Below are positions 52,001 to 63,778 of a DNA stretch of 64,000 bases, piece after piece. A model generated the notes under the pieces. It was given only the letters and a program-made list of their open reading frames with translations. It was not told the DNA's origin and ran no database searches. The DNA comes from Capitella teleta. Lineage: Eukaryota > Annelida > Polychaeta > Capitellidae. The stretch's first letter is position 1, and each line of letters starts with the position of its first letter. Both the position numbers and the translations under genes were made by a program. The stretch lies in assembly GCA_000328365.1 (NCBI GenBank), contig KB303020.1:427506-491505 (forward strand), written 5' to 3'.

Positions 52001-55000
52001 ACCCAATATATAGCAACGACCTGATTAATAAAAAGTTCGGTTTACATATCAGGGGCCGATTCCAGAAAAAAAACTCAAGTTACAGTGCTTAGCCAAGCAT
52101 TAATTCTGCCGTAATTAAGTATTCCAGGTACATTTTTCATTTTTCCTGAGCACTGTACATTAGGCCACGCCCTTTTTTGGCTAATAATAGCATTTCACTG
52201 AATACATGTACTTACCATTTAGGATATTTGTTTTGTATGATATCCTCAAAGTGACGATCTGTGATGATATTCGTTCGCCATTTTGGCAATCCGCATACTT
52301 AAGCACAGTAGAGAGGTTAATTTGCCATACTCCGACAGCACTTAATCTTAAGTTTCTTTCTAAATGAGTTAAGCAGATCGTTATTTTTGCAAAATTTAAC
52401 ATTCAATCACTATATTTCAGTTACTAATAAATAACTTACTATTATCATTTGAAGCACAACCGATTGGCCGTAGCCACTCAGCTCAGAGATCACTGCTCCA
52501 TCAACAACATCGATGTGCAAATGAAATATGCATGCAGAGCAGGACATTCAACAGAGACTGCCATGGTGCGCGTCCAGAACGATCTGTTGGACGCTGTGGA
52601 CAGGGACGGCGGTGCAATACTTGTACTGCTTGACCTCTCCGCAGCGTTCGACACGCTTGACCACCCGCTCATTCTGCATGCTCTCAAGTACAACATCGGT
52701 GTGACTGATTCAGCCCTTAAATGGTTTGAATCGTACCTCACAAACAATCTTGTGTACGGAGTTCCACAAGACTCCGTGCTGGGGCCCATCCTCTTCACGA
52801 TGTACACCCGCCTCCTTAGCAACATCATCTCGAACTGCGGCATGAACCACCACCTTTACGCTGATGACACCCAGCTGTATATTGCCGTCAACGTCCGCTC
52901 GCCAACGTCAGTGTCTTCAGTGAGAGAAAGCATCCGGGAATGCAGCAACCAAGTTCACCGTTGGATGACTGCAAACTTTCTCAAAGTCAATGAAGAGAAA
53001 ACCGAGATGCTTATCATCACGAAACCCTTTTCGTTCAACATCATCGGAGAGACCATCACATCTAGTGCATCCGTCAGAGTTATTGGAGTCGTGCTCGACA
53101 ACAACTTAAGCATGGCCGATCAAGTGAGAAACATCTGCCAAAAGTCATTCTTTCATCTCCACATGATCCGTAAGATCCAGAATTTCATCACTGAAGAAGA
53201 TCCAGAATTTCATCACTGAAGACGCCGCTCGACAACTTGACAACGCCAATGTCATGAGCTACATTCATTACTGTAACGCTCTGCAAGCAGGATCTCAATC
53301 TTACCTGATCAACAGATTCCATCACGTACAGAACTGTGCAACCCGTCTCGTGAAATGTGCAGATAGACACTCGCCATCCCTCCCTCTGCTGAAAGAACTA
53401 CATTGGCTACCCATTACTTTTCGAATAATGGTCAATATTAATCTTCTTACTTTTAAAGCCCTACGTGGCTTGGCACCACCATATATCTGCTCCCTATATA
53501 TACCCCTGCTCGCCCCCTTCGAGCATCAACTTTCACGTGGCTGTCTGTGCTTAAATTTCATCTTCAGTCATATGATGATATGGTTACCGAACATTCGCCC
53601 ACCAAGCACCTAGCCTTTGGAACCGCTAACCTTCCAACCTGCAAAACCAACAATCGCTCGATGCTTTTAAAGCCCAATTTAAGACTCACTATTTTAACAT
53701 TGCATTTTCTAGTGTTTTATGATCTTCCTTTTTACCTCTGTTTGTACAGCGCATTTGAACATACTTTTGATGTTGTTGAAAACGCGTTTTTAATTAAATA
53801 AATGAAATGAAATGAAATAAAATTATAACATAAAGGACTCAAGACACTTGAATTGTTGATCACCGAGCAAATAGAATCTCTGAAGGACTTTCCACATCTA
53901 CAGACTGACTGCATTTCCTGCCAAGATGTTAGTTAACAAATAACGAGGCAATTAACTGGGAAATAATGAATGGAAGCCTATAGCTGTATACAAAAATAGG
54001 CTCAAAGACGATGACCCATAGGCATTATGCAGTTGAATATGGCCAGCCGAGGGAATGGTAAACAAGCGAGAGGAAGTTCATTCATGACTCACGAGGCTTC
54101 TAATTGATTATATTATAATAGCCAGACAGTATAGTGTGTATACATGTACATGTATATAAATACAATATGTCGGGCTGTTGTTATGCATGATGTATGTGAG
54201 AAGTTAATTTTTGAAGTTATTTTCACACCCCTCAGCTTGCAATCGATTATACTTTGTTCAATAATCCGGCAGGATTACATGATTGACATACACATGACAC
54301 GCTTGGACTGTATATATGTTTTACCTAGAATCGTGACTGGAGCTGGATTACAAAAAAAGTCCGAATTACATGAGTCGGATTACTTTGAATGTTACGCATT
54401 GTGGTCTAAGATGTAGGCCTACGTTGCAGATTTGGAGCTCCCTCAGTCGCATGTGCCGATCAAGTATTTGTAATGATGCGATCATGTAAAGTAATTATGT
54501 AATGACCAGCATTATAAAAGCCTGGGGAAAATAGAGATGTTAACTGTTGTCAATGTGGCTCTAACATGATAAACTGCTCACTAAAAGAAAATATTATCGA
54601 TGCATTTAAACAGAAGTCTGAACGGGTTACTTTATGAAGGTATGATGTATACGTTGTATTAATTGAATCCCACTAAATTCCGTAGACAACAACAACAACT
54701 TATTTTTGTTTGAGGAATCATATCTAATGATGTTCTGAGAGTCTCACAAATGTCACAATGAATATATTCACTAGCTCACTTGTGAGCCTCCCATTGATCA
54801 AAAGCAATGAATCCACAAATGAATCATACATTGAATTAATTTTCCCCGAGATGCATGTTTTCTTCCGTTGCAGCCGATGCCATATTCAAATAAAATTATA
54901 TCGACGCGAACAATGAAAATACATGTAACTTCATAAGCAAACCCCTCTGTAATTACCGTCTGTGAACGTGGACTGTGATCTGAGATCCTCTTCTAGATCC

Positions 55001-58000
55001 GAAATGAGCATCCGGTGATCCATTTCTTTCAAGTTTTAACTAACTATATTTAATGCTGGGCTTGTTTGTGCTGTTTAAGACCGTAAGACGGGATTTTTTA
55101 ACGATCGAGATCATACGACAATGCGATGAGTTGGCTATCGAGTACATCCTCAACACAGCGCTTGTGGAATCAATTGAACAATGCAATTTCTTTTGTTGAC
55201 TACCCCAACCTGAAATTGACGGGAATCAAACAAGGGGACAAGGAAAAGCACTCAATGGCGGCTGTAGTGCGTGGTTGCTTCTGGTGGTTTGGCGGACCTA
55301 CAGTATATTCATTGTGCAACACCCAGTTGGCCCCTCGACCGATGGTAGTCTGCTCGTGAGACATTAAACCGATATTGATATTTTGCGGTTTTCAATCTTT
55401 AAATATAGTTATTTATTACAAATAAGTCTGGATTATTACCTACTGCTGCCTGAGTACAACTTGGGACGCCACCGAAAAATGATGCATGCTGCCTTTTCAG
55501 TGACAACGTCAAGAAAATAGAGATCAAGAATCTCCTCTCATCGAAAGCCAGGCAGATCGCCGTTTCTTCGAAGATGTCAGCAGATATAGAGGCAGAAACA
55601 TTGAAGTAAAAAGGAGTAACTAAAATGCTTATAGGAATGACCTGGTCGGTCAGAATGGAAGTCAGATTTAAACGGACTTCGACATAGAAACAGCTCAACG
55701 AAAAATCGACATGCTGGTGCTTTATGCTATAAATAGCCTATAATAGTCCCCTTAATTAAATTCCAAGCTACTGCGAATGGGCGCTTTAACATTGCACAGT
55801 CATTCTAGTACTTCGATGGGCAACAACTTATATACATGAACTTGGCCAGAAGTCGCCAAGCTCTGTTCACAGTTAAAATGGCGCTGACCAAAAGACCTTA
55901 GATAACTTTTATTTAAGGCTTTATAAGCTCTTTTTGTGTTCAATGAAGCCTGACATTTTCTTCGTTGATAATCAACATCATGCTTTACATGCAATGACTC
56001 AGGGTTCTCACTAGAATATTATAGCAGTGTATTCCCACAATTTTATTTGTGTTTATATCATTCTGAGAGGGTCAAATATGCATGTTTTAGCAAAATTAAT
56101 GATGAAATTTCCCTCCTTTCCTCCCTAGAGTGGCTGCATGGTTTGATTCCTATTAAAGGGATGGGGAACTAAATTTTAAGTGATGTTCTATTGACTCATA
56201 GCACCAATTGATAGCATCCCGTGCCAAAAACACCATGCCTGGATGCAAGCGTAAGGAAATAATGCATTCCGAATATCGGGGTTAGCATTGCGCCTATGGG
56301 AGAATGGCTTCCATTGCGAACTATAGGAGGCAAACGTTAGCTGAGGGCTTGCCGTGATTGGTCCCGTTCCCCTCGTGAAGCTATCGATTTCAGCCAATCA
56401 GAGCAGAGCATCTTCGCCATAAAAGGACATCTCTGTTGTTTACGAAACGAAAGCGCATGCGTGGTGCACTCTGGCTGACCTTTTTACTGTTTCAGGATGA
56501 AAAACATGGTAGGTGTCCTAGAAAATCACTTGTTAAAATAAGAAAAATAGCGAAAAAAAAAAAAATTTTTTCGCGCCTGACTGGTGGCAAAATGATTATT
56601 CTATCTATTTCCGAAAAGAAAACAAAAATATATCCAGGGGTTTAGTCGCAGGACACGCTGATATGACGAGGCCCATTGTAAAAGATGGGGAACTCGGTGT
56701 TTCATCACAGCTCATGACGTCACGCCTAGTTAGCAATACATCTCCCGCGAAATCGTTAGCGATGATATTTCTTGTGTGGGCCAGGCATAGGAATCATTTT
56801 TGGTGCATCAAATAACGACTCAAAATCCATTTTTAACCAGTTCTCCCTCCCTTTAACGTTTTTATTTCGGCCTGATGAGAACCCTGCGCATGCTAAAAAT
56901 TGGGGAAAATCTTGAATTAGATGTAATCTGTGGGGTATTCAGAGGTTTACTATCTGCCCCACCCCTGAATATTGTGGGGACCCCTGGCTTAAAGTTACCT
57001 TAAACCATGGGTCCGTTTAGTTTAAAGGGATGGGGAACTAAATTTTAAGTGATGTTCTATTGACTCATAGCACCAATTGATAGCATTCCGTACCAATAAC
57101 ACCATGCCTGGATGCAAGCGTAAGGAAATAATGCATTTCGAATATCGGGGTTAGCATTGCGCCTATGGGAGAATGGCCTCCATTGCGAAGTATAGGAGGC
57201 AAACGTCAGCTGATGGCTTGGTTTGGCTGATGGCTGATTGGTCCCGTTCCTCTCGTGAAGCTATCGATTTCAGCCAATCAGAGCAGATCATCTTCGCCAT
57301 AAAAGGACATCTTTGTTGTTTACGAAGCGAAAGCGCATGCGTGGTGCACTCTGGCTGACCTTTTTACTGTTTTAGGATTAGAAACATGGTAGGTGTCCTA
57401 GAAAATCGCCTGTTAAAATAAGAAAAATAGCGAAAAATATTTTTTTTCGCCCCTGACTGGTGGCAAAATGATTATTCTATCTATTTCCGAAAAGAAAATA
57501 AAAAAATATCCAGGTGTTTAGTCGCAGGACACGCTGATATGACGAGGCCCATTGTAAAAGATGGGGAACTCGGTGTTTCATCACAGCTCATGACGTCACG
57601 CCTAATTAGCAATATGTCTCCCGCGAAATCGTTAGCGATGATATTCCTTGTGTGGGCGAGGCATAGGAATCATTTTTGGTGCATCAAATAACGACTCAAA
57701 GTCCATTTTCAACCAGTTCTCCCTCCCTTTAAGGTAAGCACGTGTATATATAGCAGGCATTTTATTTGTCGATTCCCATTATATTCCTTGGCAATTTTGT
57801 CCATTTAGAGCTGTGCTTGGACTAAAAGAACTACAAAGAACTCGGCAAATGAAATAAAACCAACACTATGTCGTCCATGCAATATGGCAAATGCATCAAT
57901 TAGGAAGTAATGGCCACCGTGATTGTTGGCTTCTGGTTGAAGTCGGATGCAACCAGAAATGCGTCCAACTTCCGAATGTTTGGCGAATTCATAATACAAA

Positions 58001-59806
58001 GGGAAAATAAGGTAAAACCTATTTGCGGGTGTTGATGATCCACCGGGTAACGCCCCCTCAAATACAAGTAGAATACAATACAAGTAGCACGTAGCATTAA
58101 CGTGCATGGTCAGCTTCGTTTACTCTTGTAAATATCCACACCTAACGATTTCAGCGAATGGACAATGCTGCTATATAGCTCATGTAGTAATCGTGATATA
58201 TACCTGAGATACTGAGATACGCCATCCTCAACCGATAATTTAGGCTGCTTTGATCTATAATTCCAGCTGGCACCCGAGGTACAGGTATGATCGTGATATA
58301 AAATTCCACTGCCCACAATAATTACCGCAACTTGTGTACATTTAATTGCCTTCTCCATAAATCCATAATCATAACTGACTGCTCATGATCGCTGATCTTC
58401 TGACATCTAATTAGAATGAGGGGATAACGAATTAACGATCTAACCGATTTGATCGAAACTTGCAGGAAATGATGACTGTGGATGACAAAGCTCGATGAGA
58501 GAAACGTGGAGGCAATCAGGGGATTCTTCATTAAGTTCTGTGAGATGTTGCTGAGGTTCACGAGTGAACCTCAGCAACATGAAGCTGATGATGAAGCTGT
58601 CACGTCCGGTTCCTGAGCCAGATCACCATCACGTTAATCCCAGATCAGAGCGTGATCTTTGTGTCGCCCACGACAGGAAATTAATGTCGCTTTTGTTATC
58701 GAAATAGCGTCGGATGACCGTCGCCAATGTTGCTCACTCCGTTTTAAGCGAATTGGATGTCTTGCAGCAGAGGTTCCTATACTCTCTCAGCTGATCGGAC
58801 GATATCTGTGTGAGCCCTGCTGTCAGCTGACTGACTTTTAAATTATAATACTATGTAAATACTACGACACATAATGTGTCGTAGTATCCTACATCATCAG
58901 AGATTCATAAACTGAAGATTTGGCCGCCATTTTGGATCCACAATTAGGAACCTTATTTTTTTTCTTTTGCATTTATAACATAATAATGGGCGATTACTAA
59001 TATGAACTGCAAATAAATTGTCAGACGATTATCTATTGGTCAGTAAGATTGAGTAGAATTCGCCCGTTTTATTTAATATCAATATACCGGTAATTATAGG
59101 GTTCAGACCTTTATACGTTCTGCATAAAAATGTCAAGAAGGTATAATAAAATGTCTGTGCCTATATAATAGATCATCATGATTTATATATACATGTAGTG
59201 ACTATACAACAACTGATATTAACTCACTGTGATGTAATAGCGTGTAGAAGAGAATAAGAGAACGAAGAAAAATACCCAGATATATTTTCAGATTAAATAG
59301 CACTCTACGTATTTTTTAATCAGAAAAGCATGCCTGGTAAGAACCAGGGAACCTTAAACCTCACCAAAGTACTTGATGCCTCTCTTGCTCGATCAGATCA
59401 GCATACATTACATGACCAAAGATTCGATAATTACACGATCGTTGGTGTCACTTAATGAGCATTGTGAGCTATACACCGAGATGCCTCAGTGGACTTTTCG
59501 CGAGACTGAGTTCCAATTTTGACCAAGTTTTAAAGCGAATGTGCTCAAAGAGGGAGTGCAGTTTGATAAGGCAACACATATTCTGCGACTCAATTACAAC
59601 AGCCTCGTTTTCACTCACGTGAAGTTGAATAAATCTTTAGTTCTTGGAAACTCCTTCTCAAACTTTTTGATGGCAATTTGAACTGCTGGCCCCCGGTGAT
59701 TTGTGGGAGAAATTCCAACGTAACCGATCCGAATGTTGACAGGAGATCCCACGCTGCAAAAACAGCCACCCAGGGCGCCCAGGTATATTGCAAACACGGT
59801 TAGCAT
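43065..59806 (-). CDS. Receptor-type (membrane) guanylyl cyclase, 22 exons, 1036 aa
   Basis: Exons (minus strand): 59619-59806, 50904-51013, 50702-50848, 50442-50645, 50172-50380, 50006-50110, 49768-49909, 49581-49711, 49410-49518, 49283-49358, 47501-47591, 46408-46569, 46249-46353, 46126-46197, 44477-44792, 44222-44417, 44026-44166, 43784-43976, 43551-43737, 43407-43490, 43254-43345, 43065-43115; 3111 nt, all phases agree. Makes cGMP from GTP after extracellular ligand binding. Order: signal peptide; ANF-receptor-type ectodomain ([11 protein letters not shown] ... GGPxCLP-like cysteine, CGFYNERCP near the membrane); TM about 452-471; kinase-homology domain with [12 protein letters not shown] and GFG in place of DFG, hence a pseudokinase; dimerisation coiled coil; cyclase domain keeping metal Asp (YFSDIV, TIGDAYM), guanine-selecting Glu (KVETIGD) and Cys (PRYCLFGD) and [15 protein letters not shown] is here SDIVDFT. 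The acceptor of exon 12 is the least certain. Ligand unknown. Confidence 0.93.
44820..45032 (-). mobile_element. SINE-like repeat, copy 2 (in cyclase intron)
   Basis: Reverse-complement copy of the 20957-21158 body, about 90% alike by eye, in the 1.3-kb intron next to the kinase-homology exon. Its tail is (ACTC)n rather than (AC)n. No clear target duplication was seen. Confidence 0.7.
46198..46248 (-). other. 51-bp GC-AG intron of the guanylyl cyclase
   Basis: Reading from CAG|GCGAGT to GACCAG|GATG. Without its removal the frame meets TAA and TAG at once; with it, GPLQ joins [12 protein letters not shown], exactly as in the kinase-homology domain of other membrane cyclases. No GT donor nearby keeps the frame. 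Confidence 0.8.
49241..49308. repeat. 34-bp tandem duplication over a 5' splice site
   Basis: The unit beginning GAACTTACTTATGAATACAG occurs at 49241-49274 and again at 49275-49308. It spans the end of the cyclase transmembrane exon and its donor, so two identical donors (AA|GTAAGT) exist. Only the one at 49283 keeps the frame; the outer one would read into TAA after the first AAG. Confidence 0.95.
52445..53822 (+). mobile_element. 5'-truncated L2/CR1-like LINE, inactive
   Basis: Lies in intron 1 of the cyclase, antisense to it. The reverse transcriptase reads [53 protein letters not shown] and LYADDTQLY, and the C-terminal part [10 protein letters not shown] and [14 protein letters not shown], all standard in L2/CR1-group elements. 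It ends in a short (TGAAA)n tail. The endonuclease and start of RT are missing; the usual 15-20 residues between the LTNN and LVYGVPQ are deleted, PQG is PQD, and a 25-bp tandem duplication near 53173-53222 shifts the frame. Further shifts occur near the end. A dead copy. Confidence 0.85.
55722..55820. repeat. Dispersed repeat, second copy
   Basis: Shares ATAGTCCCCTTAA, AAATTCCAAGCTACT and GGGCGCTTTAACATTGCACAGT with 19200-19280, in the same orientation. It sits 0.3 kb before MITE copy B, as its partner sits beside copy A. Confidence 0.65.
56153..56856 (+). mobile_element. TTAA-flanked MITE, copy B
   Basis: TTAA at both edges, ends AAAGGGATGGGGAACT and CCAGTTCTCCCTCCCTTT. Same family as 18464-19175, opposite orientation. 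A deletion removes part of the 61-codon frame seen in copies A and C. Lies in intron 1 of the guanylyl cyclase. Confidence 0.8.
57022..57732 (+). mobile_element. TTAA-flanked MITE, copy C
   Basis: Direct repeat of copy B after a 165-base spacer, with TTAA at both edges. It keeps a 61-codon frame (57173-57358) that differs from that of copy A at only a few residues. No transposase. Confidence 0.8.
58545..58580. repeat. Perfect palindrome, 17-bp arms
   Basis: Arms 58545-58561 (ATGTTGCTGAGGTTCAC) and 58564-58580 around GA, without mismatch. Confidence 0.95.
58859..58887. repeat. Perfect palindrome, 14-bp arms
   Basis: ATACTACGACACAT, a single A, then the exact reverse complement. Confidence 0.95.
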
Positions 59807-60941
59807 CTTTGGTGTCTGTCACTTCGATTCATGCGTTTATGTAGCAACTCTGTGGCGACAAATACAGAACCGCGCGCAGATCAGCCACTCTGAGGGAGCA
59901 ATGTATTCATGGCTAGCTAGGCCAACACCACAATGGATGATTACATCACCTGCAATATGTAATCACATATTAATATATTGTTGCCGTCATTAGTCCCGTG
60001 TTATAGGATATACTCTTTGAATAATTACTTATAGGGTAATTATGCTAATCAATGCAAATGTCAGCAAAGGCGAGTGCACAAAGTATATGTCATGTTTAGT
60101 TACCATGCATATCATTATGTAACATGTTTACAATCACACCGATATCTGAGGACAAAGGAGGCGTAAACCAAACAGAGGCAGTCGTCCGACTGATTATACT
60201 GTAGAATATATACGCATGCAGGTGTACTAATGTATAGTGTATGCATGGTACATCTTTTCGCTACACAGGTGAGTTTTTTTCAGGTAGGGAAAGCCACAAA
60301 GTGGGATGATATCCGAACAAAATAGATTGTCGCTATCGTTTTCCAACCCTAGCATTTCAGGGGCAATTGAGTAATTGAGACAGACCTAGTACTATATGGA
60401 TGGGTATTTAATCACACATTGTTTGTAATACACTCCCCTACACAAAACAAAACACACGATAATAGACACGATGGCAAGAGACGGTATACACCTTGACCAA
60501 CAATTGTTTGTTGACAAACTAGACTAGAGTCTGGTGTCAGATAACGACTAGATTAGTTTATATATTTCATCTGCTTCTCTCAATACATTTTAGTGTAGAC
60601 ATCCTTCATCGAATGTGTTTTAGCATAGTGTGAAGTGCATTTGTCACCGATCACTGTTCATGGCAATACTAGCTCATTCAATATATCTTTTAATTCACAT
60701 GCTGTGTTATGGAATTTTTTGAAACAATAATATATTTCAAAGCAATACATTGAACATGTAATATCAAAACCGCTTTAACAGCGGCATGATCCGATTGTTA
60801 TTGCAAGTTGCAACACAAAAGAGAGAGATTTGATCAGAATTTATTACACATACCAGTTGATGCACAATATACAAGTAAAATCATTATATGCTAACCATTA
60901 TTTATAATTATATAGAATTGAATTAATTGAATGAAGCAACA
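59807..60941. other. Upstream region of the guanylyl cyclase
   Basis: AT-rich sequence that should hold the cyclase promoter. No distinct element or gene was recognised. Confidence 0.5.
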
Positions 60942-61457
60942 TCAGAGCTCGTCATGATCCACCAATGCATCAGTTTGCACTGCAGCCACTGATTCTAGCC
61001 AGAACTTCATCTGTTCTGGTTGGTAGTTGTGCCTCAGTTCGGGGACCGCGTCCACTCGCGTGATACTGCAGTTCTCCCGAAGTTCTGGCCACCGAGTACC
61101 ACCAATCGAGTATATTACACGATTGCTACTTAAAAAGACAGTATTGTATACCCACCAAGTACTCCCAATCTGTACTGGATGGACACTCCAATAACGTTGT
61201 ACTTAACAGAGTTCCCTCTTAGATCATACATGGATGACCAACCTACATTGCGAGATGATGACCTGATTTCATGGGGATAGTGAACGCACCAGATCGGAAT
61301 CCTCCACCTTGGATGTGAAGCACCACATGGAGTGAGAGGGTGTAGACATCAAGGGTTAAGCAGCTCTCGGAATGCTCGACATCAAATGGTAAGGGGATGT
61401 CATGCATATTTTTGAGTGCAAATAGATGATCAAGCACATTCTGGGGGCATGCTGGAC
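60942..61457 (-). pseudogene. Carboxylesterase (type B) pseudogene with large internal deletion
   Basis: Three family segments appear in order on the minus strand. First, after an ATTCAG acceptor at 61457: GPACPQN ... HSESCLTLDVYT and HIQGGGFRSGAF, the ACPQ, EDCLxLNVY and HGGGF boxes. Second, to 61156: YNVIGVSIQYRLGVLG, the SIQYRLG box, with a GTGGGT donor. Third, ending TGA at 60942: RWPEL ... YQPEQMKFWLES, the family's C-terminal WP and FW region. About 350 residues between boxes two and three, including the GESAG serine, are absent, and a stop plus frame change separate boxes one and two near 61240. So it cannot make an esterase. The oxyanion box HGGG is QGGG. Confidence 0.75.
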
Positions 61458-61713
61458 CTGAATACATGTACACAAAGGTGTGTGAACACTCAACTTTATG
61501 ACTATGGCGTATCAGGCTTACAAACTTTGGTCGCATCCCGAATTCCTTTTTATGGCCTGACTGGCTGAAAAGGCTTGAACCTGAGGTCTTTGATTGGCTG
61601 AACAGCGAAAGGAATGCCCATAAAGGAATGTCCGTACTGAGATGCATTGTTCAATAGAACAAACTTGCCCTGAACTCTGCCGTACTTCGTATCAACTACA
61701 GGCCCTGAGACGA

Positions 61714-61748
61714 ATCATATATGTAATATAATATATTACATATATGAT
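61714..61748. repeat. Perfect AT-rich palindrome, 17-bp arms
   Basis: ATCATATATGTAATATA, one A, then the exact reverse complement. Confidence 0.9.
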
Positions 61749-62939
61749 ATTACATATTATGTTACAGTCCATACATCTAAATCAAATAACCTGGAATTGT
61801 GTCAGACATAAGCTTTAGAATTAGCCAGTTGTGGAAGTGTATGGGTCCAGAAATTCATTCTGGTCGACTGAAAGTTCATCTCTGTATGGGATTTCACATT
61901 GAAAACCATCAACAGTGTGAAAAGTTTAACGTTTTACCTCTACTTTTCAATACTAATTATAATTTTCTCGAGTTCGGGTTTTGGGTACCCTCGATCGGTT
62001 TACCGTGTAAACTTATGTAAGAATACCCAAGTGATATAAAATTTATACTTTTAAAGTTTGTATTAAATTGTACAGGGTGTAATATACTACAACAAACTTA
62101 AATGGAAATAACTACAAAATAACTACAAACGAATAATAATAAAGAAAACAGGGGAAATTTACGCACCAAAATCAAACTTAAATGGAAAAAACAAACAGTA
62201 CATAATAATTAATTTCATAGATAAACTTACTTCTTAACACAAAAGTATCTCGCCTGAAGTCCCGCACATGCAGAGGCCTGCTGCCAAGCCTCACGGAGCT
62301 TGGCGTCTGGAGTTCGACTCTCTCCCAAAACTAAACTTTAACTTCTGAATTCTCTACTTATAAAAGGATTGCCGCACGTGTCAGATTATACGCGTTGACT
62401 AAATAGTTGTATGCACGCGCTAAACAATTTACCGAGGGGCCATCTGGACTGAGGCCTAGATCATTCTTTTACAACAAAACTATTAACAATTAAATTAAAT
62501 ATTCATTAAGGATTAATCCATCCTGTATTAATAATATATGCACATCGAAAATAATGATTATGTTGAAGGACGTGGCCGTCATCGGAGCCTTGAATCTTCC
62601 GTAGGGGGTGATGACCTTCACAAGTTGATGAACAGAGTCGAATTGCGGCCACTGGTGAAGCCCGTCAGAATTGGGATTTCTACAAATATTAGAGGAGACA
62701 TCATTCCCAAGAATAACGCAAATGCCAATTATAAGCCTTGCCCTTAGGATGCACGGAGTTCAGGGATCTTTTCTGATAACGTTGTTAACTTGTTAGATAT
62801 TCGTTAATTATACAGTTATGTGTAATAAATACCATGATTTTACATTGCCACAATCATGTCAGCCACTCCAGAGCACCTTAATTAGCAACCACGCCGTAGC
62901 AACGTCTCGCAATGGTAAAATCCCATAGGGAACTTCATC
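61749..62939. other. Intergenic, no gene recognised
   Basis: A 69-codon plus frame with a real ATG (62538-62747) is polar and Asn-rich at its end; not called for lack of support. A B-box-like GGAGTTCGACTCTC near 62310 is the only tRNA-like trace, without a matching acceptor stem. Confidence 0.5.
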
Positions 62940-63260
62940 ATTATTCGGAACAACAATATGGACTATTCTGTATAACCCCAATCTTCAAAGCTGGTATAAC
63001 ATGGAGGTACAAAACTATCGGCCGATCTCTTTTTTGCAAGCATTTTCAAAATTAATGGAAACATTACTACATGATAGAATCTATGCATTCTTACAACAGA
63101 ATGAAGTAATTAGTGAATACCAATATATGGGTTTCGAAAAAAAAAAAAGAAAAAAAAAATCAATAGTGAAATGGCCTTAGTTGTCACAACAAATAATATA
63201 ATTTCCTCTTTAAATTCTCTGCCGCATTCAACTTAACAAAAAAAGCTTTTAGATAGATAG
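62940..63260 (+). mobile_element. LINE reverse-transcriptase N-terminal fragment
   Basis: Reads IFKAG..., then QNYRPISFLQAFSKLMETLL, YAFLQQNEVISEYQY and, after an A-rich insertion, SEMALV and FNLTKKAF, matching the NYRPISLLP...SKxxE, QxGFR and HSTExAL ... LDLSKAFD boxes of non-LTR reverse transcriptases. The frame is broken several times. A dead scrap. Confidence 0.7.
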
Positions 63261-63661
63261 ATACAAATCTTTTTTAGATTATGTCATTATATTCTTTTTT
63301 TAAAAAAATGTATGTCAATGATAGCTTGAATAAATGATTATTATTAACTAGTCAACGCTATAACTGCATGCATATGATCAAAAGCTCATAATTAATATCC
63401 ACAGGAATGGGTGCCACAGATAGGAATAATTGAATTGCATTTTACATTCAGCAGGTTTAATTTTATCCAGTAATCACTAATATAGGCCAACTATCTAAAA
63501 ATCCCCCTAATTTGCATTGAGTACTCGTGTGGTTTTTCACTGACAGGAAGTTCAATGACACCATATGTAAGGGCGGGAACAAGGATTCGTCTGAACAATT
63601 CTGGGTTCATCTTTTGATAAATATCCTGAATTATTATCAAAGATTTATTGATTATTTGAAC
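63261..63661. other. Upstream region of HDAC8
   Basis: AT-rich, presumably promoter and 5' UTR. A TTTTTCACTGACAG near 63544 looks like a 3' splice site, so the HDAC8 5' UTR may be split. Confidence 0.4.
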
Positions 63662-63778
63662 ATGTCATCCGACAAAGACTCGTGCGAATCGAATGTGACA
63701 TCCAGTACCCGTGTTGCTTATGTATACAATGAACAGTACACTAAACTTTGTGATCAAATGCCGAAGATTCCGCTTCGG
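63662..63778 (+). CDS. hdac8: Histone deacetylase 8, first coding exon (gene continues beyond the window)
   Basis: ATG at 63662 (A at -3) opens 39 codons to a strong donor CGG|GTGAGT. After a polar start the peptide reads VAYVYNEQYTKLCDQMPKIPLR, closely matching the human HDAC8 N-terminus ([21 protein letters not shown]) as I recall it, and the exon ends at the same place, at KIPxR. HDAC8 is a zinc class I lysine deacetylase (SMC3 cohesin is a known substrate). The catalytic domain lies outside this window. Confidence 0.8.

Noticed and set aside
62225-62345. Possible tRNA gene near a GGAGTTCGACTCTC box
   Set aside because: No acceptor-stem pairing or A box at the right distance; at most a SINE trace.
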